Below are positions 8,270-16,494 of a stretch of DNA of 64,000 nucleotides, piece after piece. Positions within the stretch are counted from its first letter, which is position 1. Every line of letters starts with the position of its first letter. Position numbers and translations under genes: made by a program. The notes under the pieces were generated by a model, which searched no databases, had not been told where the DNA came from, and worked only from the letters and a program-made list of their open reading frames with translations. Source of the DNA: Streptomyces diastatochromogenes (GTDB lineage Bacteria > Actinomycetota > Actinomycetes > Streptomycetales > Streptomycetaceae); assembly GCF_002242805.1 (NCBI RefSeq), contig NZ_MCGQ01000027.1, forward strand, positions 1 to 64,000, given 5' to 3'.

Positions 8270-10579
8270 GTGACCACCAAGCCCGCAGCCGCGGCAGCAC
8301 GGGCCACCGTGTACGGCTACCCCCGCCAGGGACAGCACCGGGAACTGAAGAAGGCGATCGAGGGCTACTGGAAGGGCCGCAACACCGCGGACGCCCTGCG
8401 GGCCACCGCCGCCGAACTGCGCCGCACCACCTGGCGGCAGCTCGCCGCGGCCGGCATCGACGAGGTGCCGACCGGCGACTTCTCGTACTACGACCACGTA
8501 CTCGACACCACCGTCATGGTCGGCGCGATCCCCGACCGGCACCGGGCCGCCGTCGCCGCCGATCCGCTCGACGGGTACTTCGCCATGGCCCGCGGCACCC
8601 AGGACGCGGCCCCGCTGGAGATGACCAAGTGGTTCGACACCAACTACCACTACCTGGTCCCGGAACTGGGCCCGGACACGGTGTTCACGGCCCACTCGGC
8701 CAAGCAGGTCGCCGAGCACGCGGAGGCCCGCGCCCTCGGACTCACGGCCCGGCCCGTTCTCGTCGGCCCCGTCACCTACCTGCTGCTCGCCAAGCCCGCG
8801 CCCGGCGTGGCCCCCGGCTTCGACCCGCTCACCCTCCTCGACCGGCTGCTGCCGGTGTACGCCGAGGTCCTCGCCGACCTGCGCGCGGCCGGTGCGGAGT
8901 GGGTGCAGCTGGACGAGCCCGCCCTGGTCGAGGACCGCACCCCGGCCGAACTGAGCGCCGCGGCCCGCGCCTACCGCGGCCTCGGCGCCCTCACCGACCG
9001 GCCCAAGCTGCTGGTCGCCTCCTACTTCGGCCGGCTCGGTGCGGCCCTGCCGCTGCTGGCCAAGGCGCCGGTGGACGGACTCGCCCTGGACTTCACCGAG
9101 GCCGCGGCCGCCAACCTGGACGCGCTCGCGGCCGTCGGCGGGCTGCCCGGCAAGCGCCTGGTCGCGGGGGTCGTCAACGGCCGCAACGTCTGGGTCGACG
9201 ACCTCGGGAAGTCCCTGGCCACCCTCGGCACCCTGCTCGGTCTGGCCGACCGGGTCGATGTGTCGGCCTCCTGCTCGCTGCTGCACGTCCCCCTCGACGC
9301 CTCGGCGGAGCGGGACATCGCACCGCAGATCCGGCGCTGGCTCGCCTTCGCGCGGCAGAAGACCGCCGAGATCGTCACCCTGGCCCGCGGGCTCTCCCAC
9401 GGCCCGGACGCGATCGCCGCCGAACTGTCCGCCAACCGCGCCGACCTCGCCTCCCGGGCAACCTCCCCCATCACCCGCGACCCGGCCGTCCGCGCCCGCA
9501 CCGCCGCCGTCACCGCCGCGGACGCCCGCCGCCGTCAGCCGTACCCGGAGCGGGCCGCGGCCCAGCGCGCCCATCTGCGTCTGCCGTTGCTGCCGACGAC
9601 GACCATCGGCTCCTTCCCGCAGACCGGCGACCTGCGCACCGCACGGGCCGACCTGCGTGCGGGGCGGATCGACACGGCAGGCTACGAGGAGCGCGTCAGG
9701 GCCGAGATCCAGGAGGTGATCGCCTTCCAGGAGCAGGCGGGCCTGGACGTCCTGGTGCACGGCGAGGCCGAACGCAACGACATGGTCCAGTACTTCGCCG
9801 AACAGCTCACCGGCTATCTCGCCACCCAGCACGGCTGGGTCCAGTCCTACGGCACCCGCTGCGTCCGCCCGCCGATCCTGGCCGGCGACATCTCCCGCCC
9901 CGAACCGATGACGGTGCGCTGGACGTCGTACGCCCAGTCCCTCACCGACCGCCCGGTCAAGGGCATGCTCACCGGCCCGGTCACCATGCTCGCCTGGTCG
10001 TTCGTCCGTGACGACCAGCCGGTCGCCGAGACCGCACGTCAGGTCGCCCTCGCCCTGCGCGACGAGGTGAACGACCTGGAGGCGGCGGGCACTTCGGTGA
10101 TCCAGGTCGACGAGCCCGCGCTGCGCGAGACCCTGCCGCTGCGGTCCGCCGACCGCCCGGCCTACCTGGAGTGGGCCACGGAGGCGTTCCGGCTCACCAC
10201 CAGCGGCGTGCGCCCGGACACCCAGATCCACACGCACATGTGCTACGCCGAGTTCGGCGACGTCGTCCGGGCCATCGACGACCTCGACGCCGATGTCATC
10301 AGCCTGGAAGCCGCCCGCTCCCACATGCAGGTGGCCCGGGAACTCGCCGCCTACGGCTACCCGCGCGAGGCCGGACCGGGTGTCTACGACATCCACTCCC
10401 CGCGGGTACCTGGCGCGGAGGAGTCTGCCGATCTCCTGCGCCTCGGGCTGAAGGCCATCCCCGCCGAACGCCTGTGGGTCAACCCGGACTGCGGTCTCAA
10501 GACCCGCGGCTGGCCCGAGGTACGGGCCTCCCTGGAGAACCTGGTGGCTGCGGCGCGGACCGTGCGCAGGGAGATCTAG
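8270..10579 (+). CDS. metE: Cobalamin-independent methionine synthase MetE
   Basis: 769 residues, the normal MetE length. It transfers the methyl group of 5-methyltetrahydropteroyl-triglutamate to homocysteine. The N-terminal half begins TVYGYPRQGQHRELKKAIEGYW; the C-terminal catalytic barrel contains LPTTTIGSFPQT and the zinc ligands in HTHMCYAEF (His and Cys), VISLEAARS (Glu) and WVNPDCGLKTR (Cys). The GTG at 8270 follows AAGGAGATCTCC, a strong ribosome site. The preceding cobalamin riboswitch implies repression by B12, so MetE would serve when the B12-dependent MetH cannot. Confidence 0.97.
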   Translation: MTTKPAAAAARATVYGYPRQGQHRELKKAIEGYWKGRNTADALRATAAELRRTTWRQLAAAGIDEVPTGDFSYYDHVLDTTVMVGAIPDRHRAAVAADPLDGYFAMARGTQDAAPLEMTKWFDTNYHYLVPELGPDTVFTAHSAKQVAEHAEARALGLTARPVLVGPVTYLLLAKPAPGVAPGFDPLTLLDRLLPVYAEVLADLRAAGAEWVQLDEPALVEDRTPAELSAAARAYRGLGALTDRPKLLVASYFGRLGAALPLLAKAPVDGLALDFTEAAAANLDALAAVGGLPGKRLVAGVVNGRNVWVDDLGKSLATLGTLLGLADRVDVSASCSLLHVPLDASAERDIAPQIRRWLAFARQKTAEIVTLARGLSHGPDAIAAELSANRADLASRATSPITRDPAVRARTAAVTAADARRRQPYPERAAAQRAHLRLPLLPTTTIGSFPQTGDLRTARADLRAGRIDTAGYEERVRAEIQEVIAFQEQAGLDVLVHGEAERNDMVQYFAEQLTGYLATQHGWVQSYGTRCVRPPILAGDISRPEPMTVRWTSYAQSLTDRPVKGMLTGPVTMLAWSFVRDDQPVAETARQVALALRDEVNDLEAAGTSVIQVDEPALRETLPLRSADRPAYLEWATEAFRLTTSGVRPDTQIHTHMCYAEFGDVVRAIDDLDADVISLEAARSHMQVARELAAYGYPREAGPGVYDIHSPRVPGAEESADLLRLGLKAIPAERLWVNPDCGLKTRGWPEVRASLENLVAAARTVRREI

Positions 10580-10595
10580 CCACCGAGCCGGGCGC

Positions 10596-10618
10596 GCCCC
10601 GGTCCAACTGACCGGGGC
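10596..10618 (+). terminator. Hairpin after metE
   Basis: GCCCCGGTC-CAACT-GACCGGGGC forms a perfect 9-bp GC stem with a 5-nt loop, 16 nt after the metE stop. It has no strong T-tract, as is common in Streptomyces terminators. Confidence 0.65.
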
Positions 10619-10707
10619 GGTCTGCGCGGCCGCCCGGCATGCCCGTACCGTCGTACGCACCCGGTCCGGAACACCCCGCCCCGCGGCGGAAGCAGAGGAG
10701 CAGCCGC

Positions 10708-11286
10708 GTGACCAGCCGTGTCACTCTCATCTCACCGGCGACCACGCCGTCACTGCGGCGGGCCCGCTTCGACGACGGCGACTCGATCGAGGACGGCGCG
10801 GCGGCGCGGGCCAGGTCGGCGGCCGGGTCCCTGCCCGCTGCGGTGCGTGTCCTCGTCTCTCCCAGCGTGCGCTGCCGGGAGACGGCCTCGGCGCTCGGCC
10901 TCGACGCCTGGCTGGAGCCGGAACTCTCGGGCCTGGACGTGGGCCGGTGGCGGGGGCGGACGCTGGACGACGTCGGTGCCGTGGAGCCGGAAGCGGTGGC
11001 CGGCTGGCTGGCCGATCCGGGTGCCGCACCGCACGGCGGGGAGTCGGTACGGGCGCTGTGTGCCCGGGTCGCGCGCTGGCTGGACACGAGTGGTGCGGCT
11101 GACGGCAGGACGATCGCCGTGGTGGAGCCGGAGGTCGTACGGGCCGTGGTGGTGCACGCGTTGGGCGCGCCCGAGGCTGCTTTCTGGCGCGCCGACGTCC
11201 CGCCGCTCACGGCGACGGAGGTCACCGGCCGCTCCGGGCGCTGGAACGTGCGGCTCGGACACGTCCTCGCCGGGCCGGGCGACTGA
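10708..11286 (+). CDS. Histidine-phosphatase-superfamily protein with degenerate active site
   Basis: 192 residues with the overall layout of a phosphoglycerate-mutase/CobC-like histidine phosphatase: LVSPSVRCRETASALGL (the family SPLxRAxxTA region), ELSGLDVGRWRGRTLDDV and a HGGESVRALCARVARWL helix. The catalytic RHG near the start is replaced (LISPATTPS), and the second catalytic histidine motif near the end reads VVEPEVVRAVVVHALG. The protein may thus be catalytically dead or altered. The GTG at 10708 follows AGAGGAG. The gene lies between metE and the cobalt-transporter genes, so a link to cobamide metabolism (CobC removes a phosphate from alpha-ribazole phosphate) is tempting but unproven. 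Confidence 0.75.
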   Translation: MTSRVTLISPATTPSLRRARFDDGDSIEDGAAARARSAAGSLPAAVRVLVSPSVRCRETASALGLDAWLEPELSGLDVGRWRGRTLDDVGAVEPEAVAGWLADPGAAPHGGESVRALCARVARWLDTSGAADGRTIAVVEPEVVRAVVVHALGAPEAAFWRADVPPLTATEVTGRSGRWNVRLGHVLAGPGD

Positions 11287-11292
11287 CGCCGG

Positions 11293-11646
11293 TCAGGCGG
11301 TCGCGTCCCGGTGGCGGCGCAGCAGCGCCGCGATCGCGCACCGCAGGCAGTCGGTGTCCGTGTCCCCGGTCGTGTCGTGGTGGCCAGGGCAGTCGGCCGC
11401 CGCCTGTCGGCCCGCGCCCTCATCCGTCGTACGGCAGGCCGCCGTTGGGCCATCGACCAGGGCTTCGAGTTCTTCGAGGAGTCTCTCGGTCCGCTTGACC
11501 TGCTGGGCGAGCACCCGTACCCGCGCGCTCTGGCCGCCGATCTGGCGTCGGCTGGCGATGAGTTGTGCGTACTCCTCCACGGTCAGGGCGACCGCCTCCC
11601 GTCCGCCGAGAGTGATGTGGCGCGGTTCGGGACGTTGTCTGGCCAC
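11293..11646 (-). CDS. Hypothetical protein, 117 aa, helical with Cys/His-containing C-terminus
   Basis: I do not recognise the family. The GTG at 11644-11646 is preceded by GGAGGAG, a good ribosome site. Residues 1-25 look like a short beta unit, followed by a charged helix (about 25-70, ARVRVLAQQVKRTERLLEEL), likely a coiled coil. The C-terminal third contains CRTT, DCPGHH and DCLRCAIAALLRRH, spaced so that the Cys and His residues could bind a metal. It follows the cbtA terminator in the same direction and converges on the phosphatase-fold gene with a 6-nt gap. The cobalt-gene neighbourhood suggests, but does not show, a metal-related role. Confidence 0.6.
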   Translation of the reverse strand: MARQRPEPRHITLGGREAVALTVEEYAQLIASRRQIGGQSARVRVLAQQVKRTERLLEELEALVDGPTAACRTTDEGAGRQAAADCPGHHDTTGDTDTDCLRCAIAALLRRHRDATA

Positions 11647-11688
11647 TCGGCTCCTCCGCTCGTCGCCTCCTCCGGTGTCCGGGAAACG

Positions 11689-11725
11689 CGAGAGGGCCCC
11701 CGGACGGTTCCGGAAGGCCCTCTCG
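11689..11725 (-). terminator. Hairpin after cbtA
   Basis: CGAGAGGGCC (11689-11698) pairs perfectly with GGCCCTCTCG (11716-11725) around a loop that has its own CCGG-ACGGTT-CCGG pairing. It lies 13 nt past the cbtA stop and before the next leftward gene, so it probably ends the cbtBA transcript. Confidence 0.7.
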
Positions 11726-11738
11726 TGTCCTGAAGGGA

Positions 11739-12491
11739 TCAGTGCGTGGCGGGAACTCTCCGCCCGGACCCGGCGGTCGCGGGCTTCGGGTTCAGCTGCC
11801 GCTCGGCCAACTCGCCGAAGAGCAGGCCGAATCCGCCCCACAGAACGGCCTGGATGGCCAGTGCGGAGAGGCGGAACCGCCACAGCAGGGTGGCCGGGAA
11901 GTCCTTCGGCACCTCGTTGACGGCCGGCAGGAAGGCGTAGGCCAGGCCGATCGCGACGGCGAAGGCGGCGACCGCGAGGACGGTCGCGTACCAGGTGCCC
12001 AGGGTGGGTGCGAGGCGCTTGCCCAGGATGGTGGCGGCGACCGCCAGGAGCACGCCGAGCAGCATCATCAGGAAGTACAGGGTCGTCCGCTTGCCGATGG
12101 TGTCGGGATCGCCGACCGACGGCGGGTTGGCCGGGTACTTCAGGAACGGGACGACGTAGACGGCGAGCAGTGCGCAGCCGGACAGCAGCAGCGCGGTCGC
12201 CCGCGGGCCGAAGCGGCCGACGCGGCCGAGCGCGACGCAGAAGGCGAGCGCCGCGATACCGCCGAAGGCGACCCCGTAGACGAGAACACCGGTGGCCAGG
12301 CCCGCGGTGGACTGCAGGGAGCGGGAGACGACCTCCATCTCGTGCTCGTGGGAGTGGGCGTCCTCGAAGCTGATCGCGTTGTCGACGCTCGGCTCACCGA
12401 GGAAGTAGGCGACGACCAGGGCGAGCACGCCGGCGGCGAGGCCGGCGAGCATGCCTCGCACGAGGAGGTTTCTTACCGTGGTGGAGTTCAT
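11739..12491 (-). CDS. cbtA: CbtA-family cobalt transporter subunit
   Basis: 250 residues with about five to six hydrophobic segments and the CbtA start (LLVRGMLAGLAAGVLALVVAYFLGEP) followed by a His-rich loop (DAHSHEHEMEVVSRS). CbtA with CbtB is a predicted B12-regulated cobalt importer. The gene begins 21 nt after cbtB and ends 13 nt before a hairpin, so cbtB and cbtA form a two-gene operon. A cobalamin riboswitch precedes cbtB on this strand, which supports the cobalt assignment. The ATG at 12489-12491 has GAGGGA about 12 nt upstream. Confidence 0.9.
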   Translation of the reverse strand: MNSTTVRNLLVRGMLAGLAAGVLALVVAYFLGEPSVDNAISFEDAHSHEHEMEVVSRSLQSTAGLATGVLVYGVAFGGIAALAFCVALGRVGRFGPRATALLLSGCALLAVYVVPFLKYPANPPSVGDPDTIGKRTTLYFLMMLLGVLLAVAATILGKRLAPTLGTWYATVLAVAAFAVAIGLAYAFLPAVNEVPKDFPATLLWRFRLSALAIQAVLWGGFGLLFGELAERQLNPKPATAGSGRRVPATH

Positions 12492-12512
12492 GGGTGCGCG
12501 GTGTCCCTCGCG

Positions 12513-12734
12513 TCAGTGGCAGGGGAAACCGAGCAGGTGGCGGGCGTCGTGCACCCACTCGTGGACGTCCGTGCCGTTGAACACGGAGGTGGCGCCCTGC
12601 TCGGCGCCGACGAAGTAGAGCAGGACGAGCATCAGGATGCCGAAGAAGACCGCCCAGGGTGCTATCGCCTTCAGCGGCAGCGTGGCGGGAACGGCGGGGG
12701 TGGTGGCTGTCGGCTGGGCGACGGTCTGCGCCAT
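12513..12734 (-). CDS. cbtB: CbtB-family cobalt transporter subunit
   Basis: 73 residues, the typical small CbtB size. It has one transmembrane helix (about 25-45, APWAVFFGILMLVLLYFVGAEQG shortened here to its core) and a conserved metal-binding tail EWVHDARHLLGFPCH with three His and a Cys. The ATG at 12732-12734 follows AGGAGG at 7 nt spacing. It is the first gene of the cbtBA operon and directly follows the minus-strand B12 riboswitch. Confidence 0.9.
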   Translation of the reverse strand: MAQTVAQPTATTPAVPATLPLKAIAPWAVFFGILMLVLLYFVGAEQGATSVFNGTDVHEWVHDARHLLGFPCH

Positions 12735-12790
12735 GGCAGGACCTCCTCTGGGAGTTCGCGTCCCATCTCGGTGGTGCACATGACGACGGC

Positions 12791-12899
12791 CACGGGTCTG
12801 ACTCACGGTCCCCCGAGGGGTGTTCCGCATACAGTGGCGCGACCGTGCCGGATTTTCACCGGCTTCCGTCTCGCCGTCGTCGATATCGGACAGACCGTA
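12791..12899 (-). promoter_or_regulatory. Cobalamin (B12) riboswitch upstream of cbtBA
   Basis: On the minus strand the sequence shows GGAAGCCGGTGAAAATCCGG, then CGCGCCACTGTATGCGGAAC and the 3' element GAGTCAGACCCGT. These are the conserved parts of a compact B12 aptamer. The outer stem is visible as ACGGTCTG (12891-12898) pairing with CAGACC-CGT (12792-12800). The leader ends about 55 nt before cbtB. Cobalt uptake for B12 synthesis would therefore be shut off when cobalamin is sufficient. Confidence 0.9.
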
Positions 12900-12980
12900 C
12901 CGCGTGGCGCGTGCATGGCCAAGACCGCCTGGTCCGTCGTGATCTTCCTCTCGCGTCGGCCGGGCGAGGCCGGGGGTGCG

Positions 12981-13008
12981 GTCTGCCGGGCCGTGCGGCC
13001 CGGCAGAC
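12981..13008. terminator. Strong hairpin between mmpL and the cbtB leader
   Basis: GTCTGCCGGGCC-GTGC-GGCCCGGCAGAC is a perfect 12-bp stem with a 4-nt loop. It lies 19 nt beyond the mmpL stop and would end that leftward transcript before the riboswitch region. Confidence 0.75.
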
Positions 13009-13027
13009 CTGCCCCGTCACACTGCCC

Positions 13028-15214
13028 TCAGCCGCGGCGGCCCGACGGATCGGGCGCGACCGTGTCCCGGTTCTGGCCGGGGACCGAACCGGCGTCAGGA
13101 GACCCGGCGCCGGCCGGCGCTTCCCGCGCCCGGTCACCGTGGCCCGGCCACCACGCGGCGTGGCCGATCAGCGCGGTGAGGCTCGGCGTGAAGAACATCG
13201 CCATCACGAAGGCCGCGACCGCGATACCGAAGGAGACCGCGAAACCCATCTCCGTCAGCAGCGCGTTGCCCGCCAGCATCATCGTGGCGAAGGTCGCCGC
13301 CAGGATGAAGCCGGCCGCCGCCACGGTCGGCCCGGCGTGCCGGAGCGCCATGCCGGCCGCCTCGCGCGGCTCGCGGCCCTCGCGGGCCTCCTCGCGGAGC
13401 CGGGCGATCATGAGGATGTTGTAGTCGGTGCCGATGGCGACCACGAACAGGTACATGATCACCGGGAGCATGAACATCAGACCCGAGTGTCCCTGTCCCT
13501 CCTGGAAGATCCAGACCGTGGCGCCGAGGGTGGCACCGAAGCCGAGGCCCACCGAGGCCATCAGGTACCAGGGGGCGACCACACTGCGCAGCAGCAGCCC
13601 CAGGATGACCATGATGAGGAGGGCGGCGACGGGGAAGACCGTCCGGTAGTCGTGGTTGACCGCGGTCTTGATGTCCTTGTAGATCGAGGACATGCCGCCG
13701 ACGACGGCCTCGGTGCCGTCGGGGGCGTCGGAGTGCGCGACGTCGCGCACCTCGCCCACGACATCGATCGCCTTGTCCGTCGAGGCCTCGTACTTGAGCG
13801 TGACGGTGAAGTCCGCGGTCGTACCGGCCTTGTTCACCTGGGTCATGCGCGCGCTCGCGACGCCGTCCACGGCACCGAGCTTCCGCGCGTACGCGTCGAA
13901 GGCGGCCTCGTCCAGCGGCTTGCCGTCGGTGCTCGACAGGTAGACGTCGGTGGGTGCGGCGGCGCCCGCCGAGTACGCCTTCTGCATCTCGTCCTGGACG
14001 ACCATGGACTCCTTGGTCTTGGGCATGGAGCCCGCCGCCAGGTCGAACGTGGCGTTGAAGCCGAGGGTGCCCAGCGACAGGGCGACCAGGACGAGGCCGG
14101 ACACCGCGGCGGTCAGCGCCGGGCGGCGCTGCACGCCCCGGCCGAGGGCGGCGAACCGGGCGTTCTCCGGCTCCCGCTGCCAGGACTTGGAGGGCCAGAA
14201 GACCTTCGGTCCGATGAGCGAGACCACGGCCGGGATCAGGGTCAGGCCCGCGACCAGAGTCGCGGCGACCGCGATGGCGAGGGCCGGTCCCATCTGCTTG
14301 AGGAAGCCGAGCGTGGACAGCACCAGCGCGAGGAAGGCGATGATGACCGCTCCGGCGGCCGAGGCGATGGCCTCACCGACCCGGTCGACCGCGTTGACCA
14401 TGGCCTGTTTCGGCTCGTCGCCGGCGCGCAGGCGCTCGCGGTAGCGGAACATCAGGAAGAGGAAGTAGTCCGTGCCGACGCCGAAGAGCACGACGATCAG
14501 GATCGACGAGATCGAGCTGTTGGCCTGCAGGTCGAACAGCTTGGTGGCGTAGGCGATCAGCCCGTTGGCCACGGCGGACACCAGACCGATCAGGACCAGG
14601 GGCAGGATCGCCAGGATCGGCGCACGGAAGATGATCAGCAGGGTCACCAGGATGATCAGGAAGGTTCCGATGCCGATCAGTGCCTGGCCGCGCTGGGAGG
14701 AGTCCTGCTGGTCGAGGACCTGCGCGGCGGAGCCGCCGAGTTTGACGTCCAGGTTCGTGCCCTTGGCCAGGTCCTTGACGTCCTCGCGCAACACCTTGGC
14801 CGCGTCGGCCTGTTTGGGCTGACCGGCGTTCTTGCTGTCCATCTGTACCAGGGTCAGGTCATACCTGCCGTCCTTGGACGGCTGGCCGGGGACGACCTTC
14901 TGCACCTGGTCGATGTGCTTCTTGCCCAGTTCTGAAGTGATCCGGGCGATGTCCTGCTTGTCGGCGGCGGTGAGCTTGCCGCCGTCGGTGCGCTGGTACA
15001 GCGCGATCGCGGACGGAGTGAAGGCGCTGGGGAACGCCCTCTCCTGCAGATCCGCCGCTTTGATCGACTCGTAACTTTTGGGCAGGAAACTGCTCTCGTC
15101 GCTGTTCGAGGGCAGGCTCGGCGCGGTGGCGACGATCGCCACCGCCGCGATGAGCCATGCCACGATCGTCCAGACGGGATGACGGACGACGGCATTCCCA
15201 ATGCGTCGGAACAT
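13028..15214 (-). CDS. MmpL/RND-family membrane exporter
   Basis: 728 residues, usual for actinobacterial MmpL-type transporters. There are two repeats, each with one leading helix, a large extracytoplasmic loop (about 35-175 and 400-510) and five more helices. Family motifs GVGTDYFLFLMFRYRERL and AIGTDYNILMIARLREEA mark the two proton-relay regions. It probably exports a lipid or hydrophobic small molecule across the cytoplasmic membrane. The ATG at 15212-15214 follows AGGAGG at 8 nt. It is the only gene before a hairpin, and a dyad at 15408-15433 may bind a regulator that is not in this neighbourhood. Confidence 0.9.
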   Translation of the reverse strand: MFRRIGNAVVRHPVWTIVAWLIAAVAIVATAPSLPSNSDESSFLPKSYESIKAADLQERAFPSAFTPSAIALYQRTDGGKLTAADKQDIARITSELGKKHIDQVQKVVPGQPSKDGRYDLTLVQMDSKNAGQPKQADAAKVLREDVKDLAKGTNLDVKLGGSAAQVLDQQDSSQRGQALIGIGTFLIILVTLLIIFRAPILAILPLVLIGLVSAVANGLIAYATKLFDLQANSSISSILIVVLFGVGTDYFLFLMFRYRERLRAGDEPKQAMVNAVDRVGEAIASAAGAVIIAFLALVLSTLGFLKQMGPALAIAVAATLVAGLTLIPAVVSLIGPKVFWPSKSWQREPENARFAALGRGVQRRPALTAAVSGLVLVALSLGTLGFNATFDLAAGSMPKTKESMVVQDEMQKAYSAGAAAPTDVYLSSTDGKPLDEAAFDAYARKLGAVDGVASARMTQVNKAGTTADFTVTLKYEASTDKAIDVVGEVRDVAHSDAPDGTEAVVGGMSSIYKDIKTAVNHDYRTVFPVAALLIMVILGLLLRSVVAPWYLMASVGLGFGATLGATVWIFQEGQGHSGLMFMLPVIMYLFVVAIGTDYNILMIARLREEAREGREPREAAGMALRHAGPTVAAAGFILAATFATMMLAGNALLTEMGFAVSFGIAVAAFVMAMFFTPSLTALIGHAAWWPGHGDRAREAPAGAGSPDAGSVPGQNRDTVAPDPSGRRG

Positions 15215-15407
15215 GCGGAAGGTCCTCCTGGGCAGGAAGATCACCGCAGCCCGGGGAGCGGACCCTGGCATCGGCGACCCCGACCGGCCGTCACTCTTGG
15301 GCCGGTCGAATGGTTGTCTTGAGATGCGATCGTAGTGACCGCATGCCGCGATCATTCCATCGTGCGACGTCCGGCCGCCGAAAACCCTTCTCTTTTCAGT
15401 CAGGGCT

Positions 15408-15433
15408 GTTCACTCGCTGTTTGAGGAGTGAAC
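15408..15433. promoter_or_regulatory. Inverted repeat GTTCACTC-N10-GAGTGAAC upstream of mmpL
   Basis: A perfect 8-bp inverted repeat lies between the end of the rhodanese gene and the mmpL start, about 195 nt upstream of mmpL. It could be a TetR-type operator, or a weak terminator for the rhodanese transcript. The rest of 15215-15502 shows no gene. Confidence 0.45.
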
Positions 15434-15502
15434 TCCCGGCTGACTGGCGGGCGTTGGAGCTACTTGCGGGCCCGGTGCTCGCTCCGCGGGGCTGTCGGGG
15501 AA

Positions 15503-16090
15503 TCAGCGACTGCGGAGAGCGCTGAGTGCCGCGTCGAAGTCGGCCGCGCCGGGACGGTTGTGCGGCAGCTTGCCGAGCAGGATCGCCATGCCGCAGGTGT
15601 CGGTGAGCGCCGAGAAGACCAGACCGCCCGCGACGCCCGCCGACAGGATCTGGAAGGCCGGGTGTACGAGCAGCCCGAGGACGATCCCCACCAGGACCAG
15701 CGCACCCGCCGTGAACCGGACCTGCCGCTCCATGCTCCAGCCGGCCCGGGTGTCGCGGGCAGCGGGCTGCTCCAGGTCGTGGCCTGCCGCGGCCCAGGCG
15801 CTGGTGCCCCCGGCCAGGGTGGCGGCGGGGATGCCCTGCTCCGCGAGCAGCCCGCAGGCCTTCTCGGAGCGGGCTCCGGAGGCGCACACCACCAGGACCT
15901 CGCCGCGCTCGGCGGCGTGCCTGATCTCGGGCAGGGCGCGCCGGATCCGGTCCAGCGGGACGTTGAGGGCGCCGGGCAGGTGACCCGAGGCGTACTCGCC
16001 GGGGGTGCGTACGTCGATGACGGTCAGCTCGTGCAGCCGGGTGCGGGCCTGGTCGGTGCGCAGGGTGACGGGGGCGAGGGGGGCGGTCAT
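15503..16090 (-). CDS. Rhodanese-like protein with C-terminal membrane domain (YgaP-type)
   Basis: 195 residues. Residues about 8-100 are a single rhodanese domain (VIDVRTPGEYASGHLPGALN) with the active-site loop VVCASGARSE, so Cys69 should carry a persulfide. From about 120 a DUF2892-type segment gives two membrane helices (FTAGALVLVGIVLGLLVH and the following helix), anchoring the sulfurtransferase to the cytoplasmic membrane. It diverges from the CstR-like repressor gene, and a CstR-type operator (16141-16156) sits between them. It most likely moves sulfane sulfur during sulfide/persulfide detoxification. Confidence 0.88.
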   Translation of the reverse strand: MTAPLAPVTLRTDQARTRLHELTVIDVRTPGEYASGHLPGALNVPLDRIRRALPEIRHAAERGEVLVVCASGARSEKACGLLAEQGIPAATLAGGTSAWAAAGHDLEQPAARDTRAGWSMERQVRFTAGALVLVGIVLGLLVHPAFQILSAGVAGGLVFSALTDTCGMAILLGKLPHNRPGAADFDAALSALRSR

Positions 16091-16140
16091 GGCAGGTGTG
16101 ATCCTTAGGTGTTCGACGCCGTCCCGTACCGGGACGTACA

Positions 16141-16156
16141 GTACCCCTAGGGGTAT
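16141..16156. promoter_or_regulatory. CstR/CsoR-type operator in the rhodanese-cstR divergent promoter
   Basis: GTACCCCTAGGGGTAT is a near-perfect palindrome of the C-tract/G-tract type bound by CsoR/CstR repressors. It lies 17-32 nt upstream of the cstR start and about 50 nt upstream of the rhodanese start, so it could control both. Matching sites occur at 18817-18864. Confidence 0.65.
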
Positions 16157-16172
16157 TTTTCGAGGAGTGATC

Positions 16173-16460
16173 GTGGAACTGGAACTCGCGGGTGCGGAGC
16201 TGAAGTCCGTCCTGAACCGGCTGCGCCGCGCGCAGGGCCAGATCTCCGGCGTCATCCGGATGATCGAGGAGGGGCGCGACTGCGAGGAGGTCGTCACGCA
16301 GCTCGCCGCCGCGTCGCGGGCGCTCGATCGCGCCGGTTTCGCGATCATCGCCACCGGCCTTCAGCAGTGCATCACCGACATGGAGTCCGGCCGTAAGAAC
16401 GGCGAGGACCCGGAGCAGATGCGGGCCCGTCTGGAGAAGCTCTTCCTGTCGCTGGCGTGA
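16173..16460 (+). CDS. cstR: CstR-like persulfide-sensing repressor (CsoR/CstR/RcnR family)
   Basis: 95 residues, all helical, starting ELELAGAELKSVLNRLRRAQ, a typical DUF156 protein. It has two cysteines in the sensor positions, Cys37 (GRDCEEV) and Cys66 (LQQCITD). The copper-binding histidine of CsoR, four residues before the second Cys, is replaced by Gly62. A Cys pair without that His is the pattern of CstR, which senses reactive sulfur rather than Cu(I). The GTG at 16173 is preferred to one 6 nt upstream because GAGGAG then has proper spacing. Rhodanese, TauE and CstB-like genes around it support the assignment. Confidence 0.8.
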   Translation: MELELAGAELKSVLNRLRRAQGQISGVIRMIEEGRDCEEVVTQLAAASRALDRAGFAIIATGLQQCITDMESGRKNGEDPEQMRARLEKLFLSLA

Positions 16461-16494
16461 GGCGGGCCGGCGCGGGGCGGTGGGTGTCGGCGCA

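Noticed and set aside
8056..10011. A 651-codon frame overlapping metE on the same strand
   Set aside because: It is Arg/Pro/Gly-rich out-of-frame translation of metE and of its riboswitch leader; no motif is present.
13659..14935. Long plus-strand frame opposite mmpL, rich in Asp/Glu/His/Gln
   Set aside because: Antisense translation of a membrane protein gives such composition; mmpL has full-length family similarity.
15408..15433. Inverted repeat considered as a transposon end
   Set aside because: No transposase, no matching second copy at another boundary and no target duplication was found.
16173..16460. Assignment as copper sensor CsoR
   Set aside because: The copper-ligand histidine is replaced by glycine and all neighbours handle sulfur, so CstR is the better reading.
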